Of a stretch of 7,019 nt of DNA, positions 1-6,698 are shown one piece after another. The notes beneath the pieces are model-generated. The model had not been told where the DNA came from and did not search any database. It saw nothing but the letters and a program-made list of their open reading frames with translations. Each line of letters starts with the position of its first letter. Position 1 is the first letter of the stretch. The translations under genes and the position numbers were made by a program. Location: the NCBI GenBank assembly GCA_025960445.1, contig JAICIT010000130.1, positions 1 to 7,019 on the forward strand, written 5' to 3'. This DNA is from Bradyrhizobium sp. (GTDB lineage: Bacteria > Pseudomonadota > Alphaproteobacteria > Rhizobiales > Xanthobacteraceae).

Positions 1-73
1 ATGGCCGCAATTTCGTTCATCTCTGGCTCACATCACAGGAGGGAAGCGTCACTCCAACGAGGTGTGCTAGTTA

Positions 74-94
74 CTGTTCCGCTCGCTGGAACAG
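74..94. repeat. Perfect 7-bp inverted repeat
   Basis: The arms CTGTTCC (74-80) and GGAACAG (88-94) are perfectly complementary and enclose the seven bases GCTCGCT. It may be an operator or an RNA hairpin. The right arm can alternatively pair, as GAACA (89-93), with TGTTC at 117-121, enclosing a small nested GCTC/GAGC stem (102-105 with 112-115), so two mutually exclusive folds are possible. It matches neither the CRP consensus (TGTGA-N6-TCACA) nor the FNR consensus (TTGAT-N4-ATCAA). The function is unknown. Confidence 0.45.
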
Positions 95-124
95 AGTGAT
101 TGCTCGCTCCAGAGCATGTTCATT

Positions 125-143
125 CCAAGTGCTCGATGCTTGG
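125..143. repeat. 5-bp inverted repeat around a GCTCG core
   Basis: CCAAG (125-129) and CTTGG (139-143) are complementary arms around nine bases that include GCTCG, the core also found inside the 74-94 repeat and at 102-106. The arms are short and could arise by chance. The shared loop core is the only reason to list it. Confidence 0.25.
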
Positions 144-229
144 TGACGCAGGTACTTATCCCGGCGGGACACGGACTCTGCTACTTCTTCGGGTCGGAAC
201 CTTCATTCAATTTCGGCGTTCGGCAGGTC

Positions 230-248
230 AGCAAGCGTAAAATTTGCT
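230..248. promoter_or_regulatory. Possible operator: inverted repeat just upstream of the regulator gene
   Basis: AGCAA (230-234) and TTGCT (244-248) form a five-base dyad separated by nine bases. It lies 23 bases before the start codon of the Crp/Fnr-type regulator and overlaps the TAAAAT (238-243) that could be a -10 box. Autoregulation is common in this family, so an operator is a reasonable guess, but the half-sites do not match CRP or FNR consensus and the arms are short. Confidence 0.2.
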
Positions 249-270
249 TTGTTGCACTTGAGCTTACCCG

Positions 271-1044
271 ATGGAAATTGGAAGACCATACTCGAGGCTG
301 CTGCACCGGCTTGAACGACTGAGTGAGCTATCGGCTCACGACCGCCAGCTCATTGCCGAATTGCCGCTGACGGTCGCCAATTTTTCTGCGAACACGGAAG
401 TTGCTCGTTACGGCGATACGCCTTCGCGATGTACCCTGGTCTTGGGTGGGTTCCTCTATGGCCACAAGCGGGTGAACGGATCACAGCGCCAGATCACCTC
501 TTTCTTTGTTCCCGGAGATATCGCGGATCTGCACACTCTTCATCTGGCTCCGCTCGACCATGAACTTTCAGCGCTGGGGCCTGCCGTGGTCGCCTTCATG
601 CCGCACCGCGCATTCAGGGACATGCTCGACAGGTCGCCTCATCTTACCCAGGCATTCTGGCGCGATACATTCATCCGGCTGGGCATCATGCGTGAATGGG
701 TCACGAACCTGGGACGGCGGGATGCGATCGCAAGAGTCGCTCATGTCGTCTGCGAACTGGCGGTCCGTTTGCAAAACGTCGACCTCGCCCAGAATCTCTC
801 CTTTTCCATTCCCTGGACCCAAACAGATCTGGCCGACGCTTGCGGGATTTCCAATGTTCACGCCAATCGGGTCGTACAGGAGCTGCGGCGGCACGGCCTT
901 ATGGATTGGGATTCCCGCAAAGTGATGATCCGTGATTGGGATGCGGTAGCCAAAATTGGTGATTTCTCGGATGAGTATCTGCAGCTCGGCAGGCCGCTCG
1001 AGCGAGAGCCGCTGTTGGGCGCAAAAGTCTCCGAGCGCGTTTGA
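271..1044 (+). CDS. Crp/Fnr-family transcriptional regulator
   Basis: A 257-residue cytoplasmic DNA-binding regulator of the Crp/Fnr superfamily. Residues ~15-130 form the cyclic-nucleotide-binding-like beta-roll (including FFVPGDI at 78-84), ~130-165 the long dimerisation helix, and ~180-222 the C-terminal winged helix-turn-helix, with TQTDLADACGIS (183-194) leading into a recognition helix around NVHANRVVQELRRHG (195-209). The canonical cAMP-contact residues (G-E-L and R-S of CRP) are not evident, and the N-terminal cysteine cluster of oxygen-sensing FNR is absent: the only cysteines are C54, C161 and C191. The effector is therefore unknown and may be absent. ATG 271 is the first start after an in-frame stop at 259-261; the ribosome site is weak, only a GAG at 260-262. 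The gene is convergent with the glycan operon, so control of that operon is possible but not shown. Confidence 0.9.
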   Translation: MEIGRPYSRLLHRLERLSELSAHDRQLIAELPLTVANFSANTEVARYGDTPSRCTLVLGGFLYGHKRVNGSQRQITSFFVPGDIADLHTLHLAPLDHELSALGPAVVAFMPHRAFRDMLDRSPHLTQAFWRDTFIRLGIMREWVTNLGRRDAIARVAHVVCELAVRLQNVDLAQNLSFSIPWTQTDLADACGISNVHANRVVQELRRHGLMDWDSRKVMIRDWDAVAKIGDFSDEYLQLGRPLEREPLLGAKVSERV

Positions 1045-1057
1045 AATCCGGCTCGTT

Positions 1058-1080
1058 GCTAAGGCGAAATAAGCCCTAGC
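1058..1080. terminator. Possible weak hairpin between convergent genes
   Basis: GCTAAGGC (1058-1065) and GCCCTAGC (1073-1080) can pair over eight positions with one A-C mismatch around a seven-base loop. It sits in the 51-base gap between the regulator's stop and the stop of the minus-strand operon, where a bidirectional terminator would be expected. There is no clear T-run on either side, so an intrinsic terminator is only a weak suggestion. Confidence 0.3.
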
Positions 1081-1095
1081 CGATCACCAGAATTA

Positions 1096-2217
1096 TCATC
1101 GCATATCGTGTTGCTTGGCGTGTTCGTTTGATGCGGGCTGAGGACGTGCGTCGCGGCGCTTGGGAAGACGCGCACGGGCGGCTCTGGCCGAATCGATGCT
1201 CGCGACTTTCGCTTCGCGGCTGCTGCTCGCGATATTGAGGGAAAAATAGGCGATGGTCGCGTCGAGGCCCTTGTCGATGCCGACCTTTGGCTCCCACCCC
1301 AACGAAGTGGCTATCTTTTCGATCACAGGCTTGCGGCGCTGGGGATCATCTTTCGGCAACGGCTGGTGGTCGAGGTCAGATACCGAGCGGGATTTGGCAA
1401 TGACTTTTCTGGCGATCTCCTCGATCGTAAACTCCTGCGGGTTACCCAGATTGCACGGCCCCGTGATCTCCGGCGCGCTTTCCATCAATAATTCGAGGCC
1501 ACTGACAAGGTCATCGATAAAGCAGAAGCTCCGGGTCTGGCGGCCCGATCCGTAGATCGTGATCGGCGCGCCGCGCAAAGCCTGGACAATGAAATTCGAT
1601 ACCACCCGCCCGTCATTCTCCAGCATGCGCGGGCCGTAGGTGTTGAAGATACGTGCGACTTTGATTTCCAACCCGTGGATACGATGATAATCGAAAAACA
1701 GGGTTTCGGCCGCTCGCTTGCCCTCGTCGTAACAAGCGCGCGGACCAATCGGGTTGACGTGGCCGACGTAGGTTTCCGGCTGCGGATGAACTTCGGGATC
1801 GCCATACACTTCACTGGTCGAAGCCTGAAGCACCCTGCTCGATTTGAGCAAGGCGAGTTCCAGTACATTGTTGGTGCCGATCACGCAGGTCTTCATCGTC
1901 CCGATCGGGTCTCGCTCATAATGACGAGGCGACGCTGGACAAGCCAAATTGTAGATTCGATCGACTTTTCCGGGGATGGTCAGCGGCTCGCGGATGTCGT
2001 GCTGATAAAATGAAAAGCCCGGATGATTGAGCAATGGCCTGACGTTGCGCATCGATCCCGTAAACAGGTTATCGACGCAAATCACGACATCTCCGCGCTG
2101 GATCAACTGATCGCAAAGATGCGAGCCGATGAATCCCGCCCCTCCCGTCACTACCGTTCGAAGCCCACGACGAAGAGGTCTGGCCGAATGAAATCGCGCG
2201 TCATTGCCTCGCTTCAT
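1096..2217 (-). CDS. UDP-glucuronate decarboxylase (UDP-xylose synthase), SDR family
   Basis: A 373-residue extended short-chain dehydrogenase expected to convert UDP-glucuronate to UDP-xylose using tightly bound NAD+. Visible motifs are the Rossmann GGAGFIG (25-31), the NAD-contacting D49-N-L-F-T-G, the UXS hallmark [11 protein letters not shown] (90-100), TSEVYGDP (134-141), the catalytic Y-x-x-x-K in CYDEGKR (Y163, K167), [10 protein letters not shown] (189-198), [12 protein letters not shown] (203-214) and [11 protein letters not shown] (227-237). The A-C-P-A-S-P and C-Y-D-E-G-K-R blocks separate UXS from GalE-type or RmlB-type relatives. The start at 2217 overlaps the preceding stop (ATGA) and has a strong ribosome site at 2222-2229. 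The frame stays open further upstream to about 2505, but that lies inside the previous gene. After the usual C-terminus near residue 325 there is an unusual basic tail of about 48 residues, rich in Arg, Lys and Ala. It is the last gene of the operon and would supply a xylosyl donor to the neighbouring transferases. Confidence 0.92.
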   Translation of the reverse strand: MKRGNDARFHSARPLRRGLRTVVTGGAGFIGSHLCDQLIQRGDVVICVDNLFTGSMRNVRPLLNHPGFSFYQHDIREPLTIPGKVDRIYNLACPASPRHYERDPIGTMKTCVIGTNNVLELALLKSSRVLQASTSEVYGDPEVHPQPETYVGHVNPIGPRACYDEGKRAAETLFFDYHRIHGLEIKVARIFNTYGPRMLENDGRVVSNFIVQALRGAPITIYGSGRQTRSFCFIDDLVSGLELLMESAPEITGPCNLGNPQEFTIEEIARKVIAKSRSVSDLDHQPLPKDDPQRRKPVIEKIATSLGWEPKVGIDKGLDATIAYFSLNIASSSREAKVASIDSARAARARLPKRRDARPQPASNEHAKQHDMR

Positions 2218-3338
2218 TTTGCCTCCTCCAGTTCGATCGGACGCCTGATGGTGTCGTTGACATATGGCAGCTGCTCCAGAGCCTCGAGATAGTAGGTCTC
2301 GAGCTGACACGCCCTGTGGGCCGGCGTGTGCTCTCTTAGCAGTCGCGCCCGAGCGTTCGCGGCAATACCGAGACGGCGATCGTTCGGCATTTCTCCCAAT
2401 ATCTGCATGACCTCGCGCGGTCCCGAAGCGATGAGTATTTCGGCGCCGGGCGCAAATACGGTTTCGATCCCCGGCCAGTCGTCCGAAATGATCGGCGTGC
2501 CGCAAGCGGCTGCCTCAAACAGCCGAACGCTTGGCGAAAATCCCAGCGACTTCATGTCGGATCGGGTCACGTTCAAGGTATAGCTTTGCGAGCAATAAAA
2601 CTCGGAGTGCTGGTGCGGCGGCAAATGAGGGATATGAGTAACGTTATCCGGCCAGCGCAGGCTCTCCGGATATTTCGGGCCGGCCACTACAAATGAATGA
2701 CCCTCAAGCTGCCGCGCTGGCTTGAGCAACAGCCGTTCCAATCCCGGCTGCCGGTCTGCACTGAATGTGCCGAGATATCCAACGGACCATTTGGGCGGAG
2801 CCTTTCTCGCGGCGTGCATGCGAAGGTCGGCACTGCAATAGAGCGCCCGCGCTAGCGGGCTGCCGTAAAGGTCCTGGATCAGGTCGAGGGCGGGACCTCC
2901 CGAAAATGACAGATAAAGGTTGAAGCGAGGGATCAGGCGAGGCGTGATGTAGTCGATCTCGCCGGCGTCCAGGCCGGCGAGCGTGACGGGGGTATCGATG
3001 TCGTAGAAAGCGGTAATGCCGGTCGCGCGGGCAGTAAGCCATTCTCCTATGGCGACCCCATCGGGAACATAAGATCCCAATATGACAAGGTCGGCGTCGA
3101 GCACGGCTTGCGAATAAGCTTGCGCAAGTTCGATAAGCGATCCGTACAGCGCAACTTTGCAATATGTCGGATTTTCCAGATCGCGATGCTCGCGGTACCA
3201 AGGCACGTCGCGCTCGAGAAACGTAACGGAGTGACCCAGATCAGACAGCGCCTTTGCCAGGGCGCGATACGTGGTGGCATGCCCGTTCCCCCATGACGAG
3301 GTGATGGAGAGTCCGATGATTACAATGTTCAACTTCAT
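2214..3338 (-). CDS. CgeB-like glycosyltransferase A (GT-B fold)
   Basis: A 374-residue soluble glycosyltransferase resembling the CgeB / Glyco_trans_1_2 group, which transfers a sugar from a nucleotide donor; the acceptor is unknown. The N-terminal Rossmann half begins [18 protein letters not shown] (5-22), which contains the S-S-W-x-N-G-x-A signature shared with the two upstream paralogues. Residues 111-120 read [10 protein letters not shown], matching the WDVDAPATL of paralogue B. The donor-binding C-terminal half contains TLNVTRSDM (254-262), [19 protein letters not shown] (270-288) and an HTPAHRA tail motif (338-344). No signal peptide or membrane helix is visible. The stop overlaps the UXS start and the start overlaps the stop of paralogue B, both as ATGA. 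A ribosome site (GGAG, 3346-3349) is seven bases upstream of ATG 3338. The class is clear, while donor and acceptor are not. Confidence 0.85.
   Translation of the reverse strand: MKLNIVIIGLSITSSWGNGHATTYRALAKALSDLGHSVTFLERDVPWYREHRDLENPTYCKVALYGSLIELAQAYSQAVLDADLVILGSYVPDGVAIGEWLTARATGITAFYDIDTPVTLAGLDAGEIDYITPRLIPRFNLYLSFSGGPALDLIQDLYGSPLARALYCSADLRMHAARKAPPKWSVGYLGTFSADRQPGLERLLLKPARQLEGHSFVVAGPKYPESLRWPDNVTHIPHLPPHQHSEFYCSQSYTLNVTRSDMKSLGFSPSVRLFEAAACGTPIISDDWPGIETVFAPGAEILIASGPREVMQILGEMPNDRRLGIAANARARLLREHTPAHRACQLETYYLEALEQLPYVNDTIRRPIELEEAK
2222..2229 (-). promoter_or_regulatory. Strong ribosome binding site for the UDP-xylose synthase gene
   Basis: On the minus strand this reads GGAGGAGG and ends four bases before ATG 2217. 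A tandem Shine-Dalgarno match placed here fixes the start at 2217 rather than at any upstream in-frame start inside the preceding gene. It is the strongest ribosome site in the operon, suggesting this gene can be translated efficiently independently of coupling. Confidence 0.75.
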
Positions 3339-4423
3339 CCGGCAGCTCCGGCTTGGGTAAATGATCCCTCCAACACCTCGTGGACTTGCACCGCACGCTG
3401 CGCATAAGTGTGATGAGCGAGAATACGCCTGCGCGCACGCGTTGCGATCTCCCTGGCGCGGGTCGCAGTCAGCCCGTCGAGGTGGGCGGCCACTTCGTCC
3501 CCATCTGCTGCCACAAGCACCTCCCGGTTTGGCTCAAGAAAAAGATCAATGCCCTTCCAGCGGTCGGTGATCAGGCATGCGCCCGCTCCGACTGCTTCGA
3601 ATATTCTGGTCGGCGGCGAATATCCATACCGCGCCATGCTCTCGCGATTGACGTTCAACGTCGCAAGACTCGAGCAGAAGAACCCGTTGTGGTCGGCGGT
3701 GCCGACATGGCCCGTGCGCCTGACGTTGCGCGGAACATGTTTGTTATCCCATCCCGACCCTCCGAGCAGAAATTGCTTCGAGGGCAGCCGACGCGCGGCA
3801 GCAAGGAAGAAGGCATCGACCCTGCTTTCGCGATCCGGCAGGCGATTTCCCAGAAATCCCAGATCCGAAGCGAACTGGGCAACGGGATCGACGGGGAAGT
3901 GATGGGCAGGATCGAGCGCATTGTAGATCGGCACGCAATCTCTGGCGCCGGCGGCGCGGTAAGCCTTCACAACGGGGGTGCCGCCACCATAGGTAAACAC
4001 GATATCGTAGTTCGGAATTGCCTTACGCAGGTGGTGCTTCGGGTTTGCCGCTATTTCGTCGAGGGTTGCGGGAGCATCCACGTCCCAATAGACCCGCCGT
4101 GCTCGGCTCGGCGTTTGCACCATCGCCGTTTCGAGTTCGGCATCGAATACTCCGACGCCACTCGCTTTGACGAGAAGATCGGCTGAACTTGAGGCCTCTT
4201 CAAGCGAGCGCTGCCATCCCTCCGCGGTCGCCGGGTAAACGATTACGCGCGCCCATTCAGGGTCCGGAATGTCTCGATGACTCTGTCGCTCAAAAGCATC
4301 CGGCTCAAAGAAAATGATCTCGTGACCGAGCGCCGCAAGCGCTTTCAAGATGCCGCGGTAATACGTGGCGGCGCCGTTCCAGTAAGATGAGACGAGGCTC
4401 GAGCCAAAAAAACAAATTTTCAT
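3335..4423 (-). CDS. CgeB-like glycosyltransferase B (GT-B fold)
   Basis: A 362-residue cytoplasmic glycosyltransferase of the CgeB / Glyco_trans_1_2 type. It begins ICFFGSSLVSSYWNGAAT (3-20), followed by YYRG (21-24), the clearest example of the shared S-S-x-W-N-G-A-A-T-x-Y-R-G signature. YWDVDAPATL (112-121) and YGGGTP (145-150) correspond to [10 protein letters not shown] and FSGGPA in paralogue A. The donor-site half contains ATLNVNRESM (254-263) and PTRIFEAVGAG (271-281), then HHTYAQRA (337-344). In place of the A-C-G-x-P seen in A and C, this protein has G-A-G-A-C (279-283), a small divergence in the donor-binding loop. Its start at 4423 overlaps the upstream stop by ATGA. The ribosome site is weak (only GGA about seven bases upstream), so translation probably depends on coupling to gene C. 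The substrate is unknown. Confidence 0.85.
   Translation of the reverse strand: MKICFFGSSLVSSYWNGAATYYRGILKALAALGHEIIFFEPDAFERQSHRDIPDPEWARVIVYPATAEGWQRSLEEASSSADLLVKASGVGVFDAELETAMVQTPSRARRVYWDVDAPATLDEIAANPKHHLRKAIPNYDIVFTYGGGTPVVKAYRAAGARDCVPIYNALDPAHHFPVDPVAQFASDLGFLGNRLPDRESRVDAFFLAAARRLPSKQFLLGGSGWDNKHVPRNVRRTGHVGTADHNGFFCSSLATLNVNRESMARYGYSPPTRIFEAVGAGACLITDRWKGIDLFLEPNREVLVAADGDEVAAHLDGLTATRAREIATRARRRILAHHTYAQRAVQVHEVLEGSFTQAGAAG
3346..3349 (-). promoter_or_regulatory. Ribosome binding site for glycosyltransferase A
   Basis: This reads GGAG on the minus strand, seven bases before ATG 3338 and inside the end of gene B. It supports the overlapping start. Confidence 0.55.
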
Positions 4424-5553
4424 GACGCAATCCGTTGTTGTCGCGCATCGATCTCAGCTACGTGCGCGAAACGACCCAGGCCAGCGATGATCGCCAGCAG
4501 TTCTTCGGCGCGATGCCGGCAGGTATGCCGCTCCAGCACCGCACGTAACCCGGTACGCGACAGTTGCCTGGCGAGTTCCTCATCACTCAGGACTGCCGCG
4601 AGCGCGGATTTCATGGCATCGCCCCTACTCGCGCTGAGATAACAGCCGGAAGGAAATAAATGCTCGTCGTCGGACCATGGTGCCGATATCAGCGGGACAC
4701 CGCACGCGAGCGCTTCGAATATGCGGATGGTAGGAATGCCCGGCAGCTGCCTTGCATAAGGCCCGCGCGGCACATGCACGGTCGCTCTCGCCTGCGCGAA
4801 CGCCTGGGGTGCGTGATGATTGGGCAGCCATCCGCCATAGGTCAGTCCGCCAGCTTTGATTGCGTCCAGCGCCTGTTGCGGGTATCGCACGCCATAGACA
4901 CGCCCGCTGAGCTTGAGTTGCCCAACCGGCCTGATCAGAAACTCGACAAGCTCCGCGCTTCGTTCATCGTCGCCCCAGTTTCCGATCCAGATGACGTCAC
5001 ATTGCTTTTCGACATCTCGCATCGGGCGGTACAGCTCGATGTCGGCCGCTTCATGCCAGGTGAACGCTCGCCGCGCCCATCCGCGCTTGACGTATATCTC
5101 GCGCAGCACCTCGCCAAACGCGAGTACGCCGTCATATCCGTCGAGGTCGAACCCAGCCATTTCGCCGGGAGCCGTCACCGCGCGATGATGGGTATCATGA
5201 AACAGCAGCGTGAATTTTCCACCGGCGGCGCGGCGCCGGCCTAGCGCGGCCACCAGCGCAGGTGGATTCCATTCATGAACGATAACAAGATCGGCCGCAG
5301 GCAGAACGTAATCAAGATCGGGCCACGGATCGTATCGATGCACTTGTACGCCCGGCACGAGCGAATCTGCTTCCTGCAGACTCGCCTCGCCTCCATCGCG
5401 CAGCGCGTTGCTGCGGCTCCAACCCTGGCCGGGTTCGCAGACGAGGACCTGATGCCCCAACCGCGCCAGTTCGCGCGTCACTCCGCGCAGAAAATGCGCG
5501 TTGCCGTTATTCCAGCATGAGGTGAAGGCGTGGCAGAAGAATACGGCTTTCAT
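4420..5553 (-). CDS. CgeB-like glycosyltransferase C (GT-B fold)
   Basis: A 377-residue soluble glycosyltransferase, the most diverged of the three CgeB-like paralogues. The N-terminus AVFFCHAFTSCWNNGNAHF (3-21), followed by LRG, keeps the S-x-W-N-x-G-x-A pattern. The mid-region LLFHDTHHRAV (116-126) takes the place of the W-D-V-D-x-P block of A and B. The C-terminal half contains DVIWIGNWGDDER (186-198), PTIRIFEALACGVPLIS (274-290) and ERHTCRHRA (341-349). ATG 5553 was chosen because it overlaps the preceding stop (ATGA) and has GGGGAG at 5562-5567 eight bases upstream, and because the W-N-G motif then sits at the normal distance from the N-terminus. The frame is open further upstream to about 5832, but that part lies within the preceding gene and shows no domain. 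Donor and acceptor are unknown. Confidence 0.85.
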   Translation of the reverse strand: MKAVFFCHAFTSCWNNGNAHFLRGVTRELARLGHQVLVCEPGQGWSRSNALRDGGEASLQEADSLVPGVQVHRYDPWPDLDYVLPAADLVIVHEWNPPALVAALGRRRAAGGKFTLLFHDTHHRAVTAPGEMAGFDLDGYDGVLAFGEVLREIYVKRGWARRAFTWHEAADIELYRPMRDVEKQCDVIWIGNWGDDERSAELVEFLIRPVGQLKLSGRVYGVRYPQQALDAIKAGGLTYGGWLPNHHAPQAFAQARATVHVPRGPYARQLPGIPTIRIFEALACGVPLISAPWSDDEHLFPSGCYLSASRGDAMKSALAAVLSDEELARQLSRTGLRAVLERHTCRHRAEELLAIIAGLGRFAHVAEIDARQQRIAS

Positions 5554-6698
5554 CCGATCATCTCCCCGCGCTGCGGGCCGGCTGAAGACGGATGGGCTAC
5601 CGATGTCAATAAAGATCCGTACAACGATCGGTAGGCGCTGACGGTTTTGCTCAAGGGATAATCCAGCGAGCGTTTCGCCGCGGCGCGCTGCAAACGGATT
5701 CTCTGCATCTCGTCGTCGCAGAGTGACCGCAAGCACCGACGGATCTCGTCTGGATCGTGTGGATTGAAGAACAGTGCCGCGCCATCCCACAATTCCCGGA
5801 AGCTTGGAATGTCGGAAAGCAGCAATGCACATCCGGCGCTCGCCGATTCCAAGACCGAGAGCCCGAACGGCTCGTACAGTGCCGGGCTGATAAAAATCGA
5901 CGCCCTTTCCATCTCACCCAGCACGGAAGCCTGCGAGATTTCGCCGAGCAGTTCGCAATTTCTCGCAATGGGCGTGGCTGCCGTGCTATTGCGCGCAAAT
6001 TGGCCGGCGATCCTGATGGGCCAGTCAATAGCCGGCGCGACTCGGGCGATCACGGATACATTCTTGGCCTTGTCCCACATCCGACCCGCGCTTAACACGA
6101 ACGGCTGTTTGACTGCTGCCGGTGAATGCGAACGCGTCTCCACGCCGTTCCAGATCACCTCGCCGGTTTCCGGCAGTCCATGTTGCGAAGCCAATTGCCG
6201 TCGAAACGCGCGCGTTGGCGCTACCCAGGCGTTCGCTTTTCGCAAGCTGTTCCGAACCGACAGGCTGTAGGCCTTCCAGTCATCGCCACTGAACGCATCG
6301 GTCTCGCCGCAAGCTTCCGCCCAGCTGTTTACGCAGGAGTGAGCAACCACGACGATCGGCACATTCCAATCGAATATTGCCTCCCTGAAGCTGTTGAGGT
6401 GTACAAGGTCCGGACCGAAGCGATCAGCAAGGCCGCCAAGCACGGCATCCGCATGGCAGAGGTCCGCGCCGGCCGGGTCCTGCCACTCGAGTTGAACATC
6501 TGTTTCGACCAGTGATAGCCGTTGAACTCCGCGCAGCATCGCTTTCTGCGCCTCGTTGGGGCGCGGCCCAAGCGTCACGAGCAAAATCTCGAATCCAAAA
6601 GCTGCAAGCGAGTGGGCGAGCGTAGTGGAGAAGGTCCACACGCCTCCCACCGCGTCCGTTGTCATCATCAGACGAATGCCCGAACCAGCAGCTCTCAT
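5550..6698 (-). CDS. Glycosyltransferase family 4 protein
   Basis: A 382-residue GT-B-fold retaining glycosyltransferase of the GT4 / Glycos_transf_1 type. Residues 14-21 read TDAVGGVW, the N-terminal glycine loop typical of GT4 enzymes. IVVVAHS (115-121) carries the conserved H120. VIWNGVE (181-187) is the usual start of the donor domain. LSAGRMWDKAKN (202-213) carries the phosphate-contacting R206 and K210/K212, and YEPFGLSVLE (275-284) is the E-x7-E motif (E276, E284), followed by SASAGC and LLLSDIPSFRE. The length is normal for the family. No membrane segment is apparent. ATG 6698 overlaps the stop of the radical SAM-like gene (ATGA) and is preceded by GAGG at 6706-6709. It is clearly distinct from its three CgeB-like neighbours and probably performs an earlier or different transfer in the same pathway. 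The sugar specificity cannot be read. Confidence 0.9.
   Translation of the reverse strand: MRAAGSGIRLMMTTDAVGGVWTFSTTLAHSLAAFGFEILLVTLGPRPNEAQKAMLRGVQRLSLVETDVQLEWQDPAGADLCHADAVLGGLADRFGPDLVHLNSFREAIFDWNVPIVVVAHSCVNSWAEACGETDAFSGDDWKAYSLSVRNSLRKANAWVAPTRAFRRQLASQHGLPETGEVIWNGVETRSHSPAAVKQPFVLSAGRMWDKAKNVSVIARVAPAIDWPIRIAGQFARNSTAATPIARNCELLGEISQASVLGEMERASIFISPALYEPFGLSVLESASAGCALLLSDIPSFRELWDGAALFFNPHDPDEIRRCLRSLCDDEMQRIRLQRAAAKRSLDYPLSKTVSAYRSLYGSLLTSVAHPSSAGPQRGEMIG
5562..5567 (-). promoter_or_regulatory. Ribosome binding site for glycosyltransferase C
   Basis: This reads GGGGAG on the minus strand, eight bases before ATG 5553. It decides the start in favour of 5553 over the upstream in-frame extension. 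Confidence 0.65.

Larger units (their letters stand above)
1..270. other. Upstream non-coding region with inverted repeats; no recognised gene
   Basis: I see no recognisable gene here. A 32-codon frame opens at base 1 and stops at 97-99, but it has no visible ribosome binding site or family resemblance and may be chance or the tail of something outside the window. The stretch contains several short inverted repeats (74-94, 89-121, 125-143, 230-248) and three copies of a GCTCG core (81, 102, 131), and is therefore most likely the regulatory region ahead of the Crp/Fnr-type gene at 271. TAAAAT at 238-243 could serve as a -10 element, but no convincing -35 partner was found. Confidence 0.5.

Noticed and set aside
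1..99. 32-codon open frame starting at base 1
   Set aside because: It is very short, with no upstream context and no recognisable sequence; it could be a chance frame or the tail of an unseen gene.
1..270. CRP or FNR consensus operator upstream of the regulator
   Set aside because: No TGTGA-N6-TCACA or TTGAT-N4-ATCAA site was found; the dyads present have different half-sites and spacing.
116..322. 68-codon plus-strand open frame overlapping the start of the Crp/Fnr-type gene
   Set aside because: It has no ribosome site or family resemblance and overlaps the well-supported start at 271 in another frame.
2218..2505. N-terminal extension of the UDP-xylose synthase frame
   Set aside because: The extension lies inside glycosyltransferase A, has no domain, and a strong ribosome site plus the ATGA overlap place the start at 2217.
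3380..4186. 268-codon plus-strand open frame antisense to glycosyltransferase B
   Set aside because: Long antisense frames are common in GC-rich genes; the translation shows no domain, while the minus-strand frame has clear glycosyltransferase motifs and coupled ends.
4660..5244. 194-codon plus-strand open frame antisense to glycosyltransferase C
   Set aside because: It is a shadow frame with no recognisable motif opposite a well-supported gene.
5554..5832. N-terminal extension of the glycosyltransferase C frame
   Set aside because: It lies within the GT4 gene, would push the W-N-G motif far from the N-terminus, and is contradicted by the ribosome site at 5562-5567.
5764..6270. 168-codon plus-strand open frame antisense to the GT4 gene
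   Set aside because: It is a shadow frame; the opposite strand carries the GT4 E-x7-E motif and the R/K donor-binding residues in this same stretch.
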